From assembly GCA_965206365.1 (NCBI GenBank), contig CBDBJL010000003.1:1-6886 (forward strand): a DNA stretch of 6,886 bases. The letters run 5' to 3'. Of the stretch, positions 6,215-6,886 are shown piece by piece (the first letter of the stretch is position 1; each line of letters starts with the position of its first letter). Source of the stretch: CBDBJL01 sp965206365. Lineage in GTDB: Bacteria; Pseudomonadota; Alphaproteobacteria; JABAAW01; JAHZMA01. Below the pieces are notes generated by a model. It had not been told where the DNA came from, ran no database searches, and was given only the letters and a program-made list of their open reading frames with translations. A program made the translations under genes and the position numbers.

Positions 6215-6886
6215 ATGGCGGCAGAAAATCTTGCGTTAAGGCAGCAGCTAATAGTTTTAGCGCGTCATAAGCAGCGCTCACCGAGCATGAACAGTAGCGA
6301 TCGATTTATATTGGGCACACTCATGAGGATGATGAACCCTAAACGTTTGCCGAAAATCGCAATCGCCATAAAACCTGCTACATTTTTAAAATTTCAGCAA
6401 GCACTCATTAAAAAGAAATATCATCTGCTCTTCTCTAATCAAAACCCCAAGCAACCTGGCCCTAAGGGACCAAGTCAAGCAATCATCGATACGGTTTTAT
6501 CGATGAAGAAACTGAATCCAGGTTTCGGTTGTCCTCGCATTGCTATGCAAATTAATCATAGCTTTGGGGTTAATATTGATAAAGATGTTGTTCGTCGCAT
6601 TTTAAAAAAATATGACATGTCTGGTGGTGATAATACAGATGGTCCTTCATGGCTGACTTTTATTGGCCATATGAAAGATAGTCTGTGGTCTGTTGATTTA
6701 TTTAAATGCGAGTCTGTTTTGTTAAAAACCCATTGGGTGATGGTTGTGATGGATCAATTTACACGACGTATCATTGGCTTTTCTGTTCATGCCGCTAATT
6801 TAGATGGTGCAGCGGTTTGTTATATGTTTAATAAAATAACAGCGGGAAAATATCTGCCGAAATATTTGTCCAGTGATAATGACCCA
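6215..6886 (+). pseudogene. 5'-truncated second copy of the DDE transposase
   Basis: An open frame of 224 codons running off the window, colinear with the complete transposase from its Met29 onward. The first 28 codons and the upstream end are missing; the right end of the complete IS joins directly at the shared bases ACGCATGGC. Two catalytic aspartates are visible (WSVDLF and SSDNDP); the glutamate would lie outside the window. Many differences from the neighbour are silent third-base changes, with one extra codon near RRILKKYDMSGGDNT. The two copies therefore diverged as functional elements rather than arising by a very recent duplication. No ribosome-binding site precedes the ATG, so this copy is probably inactive. 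Confidence 0.85.

Overview
The window is AT-rich bacterial DNA with a mosaic, accessory-region look. The N-ATPase-type ATP synthase subunits, the gammaproteobacterial-style pilin tail, the eukaryotic-like (U-box-like) protein and the density of decayed mobile elements would fit a host-associated gammaproteobacterium of the Legionellales/Coxiellaceae kind. That placement is inference from gene content, not from a marker gene.

Layout. (1) Positions 1-1699, minus strand: the first two genes of an N-ATPase operon, atpD (beta) followed by atpC (epsilon, cut by the window edge). The family's usual order atpD-atpC-atpQ-atpR-B-E-F-A-G would continue to the left. (2) 1700-2014: the atp promoter region, then a perfect 31-bp inverted repeat whose arms each carry two abutting consensus DnaA boxes, next to an AT-rich stretch. 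(3) 2015-2630, plus strand: a relic of an IS6-family transposase that ends in TGATG, a 45-codon hypothetical ORF that ends in ATGA, and a type IV pilin-like ORF with a normal C-terminal disulfide region but no prepilin cleavage motif. (4) 2631-3355: about 725 bp without a convincing gene; it holds a detached 5' end of the integrase-type IS found further right and a perfect 11-bp hairpin. (5) 3356-4429: a 357-aa protein with ubiquitin-related look (N-terminal short charged repeats, coiled coil, central U-box-like segment), a candidate secreted effector. (6) 4430-5010: a chromosome/island junction, with the 3' half of a tRNA-Lys gene followed by the C-terminal remnant of a tyrosine recombinase. 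(7) 5005-6214: a complete-looking DDE integrase-type insertion sequence with inverted ends, which has cut the recombinase gene. (8) 6215-6886: a second, 5'-truncated copy of the same transposase in direct orientation, running off the window.

The N-ATPase genes form one transcription unit to the left. The rest reads as an integration hotspot: a tRNA-Lys attachment site, a broken integrase, at least three traces of one IS family and one IS6 trace. The putative effector gene sits directly beside the tRNA-Lys remnant, so it may be cargo of an integrated island. The most notable signals are the DnaA-box inverted repeat, the U-box-like protein, and the chain of overlapping ORFs leading from an IS6 relic into an atypical pilin-like protein.
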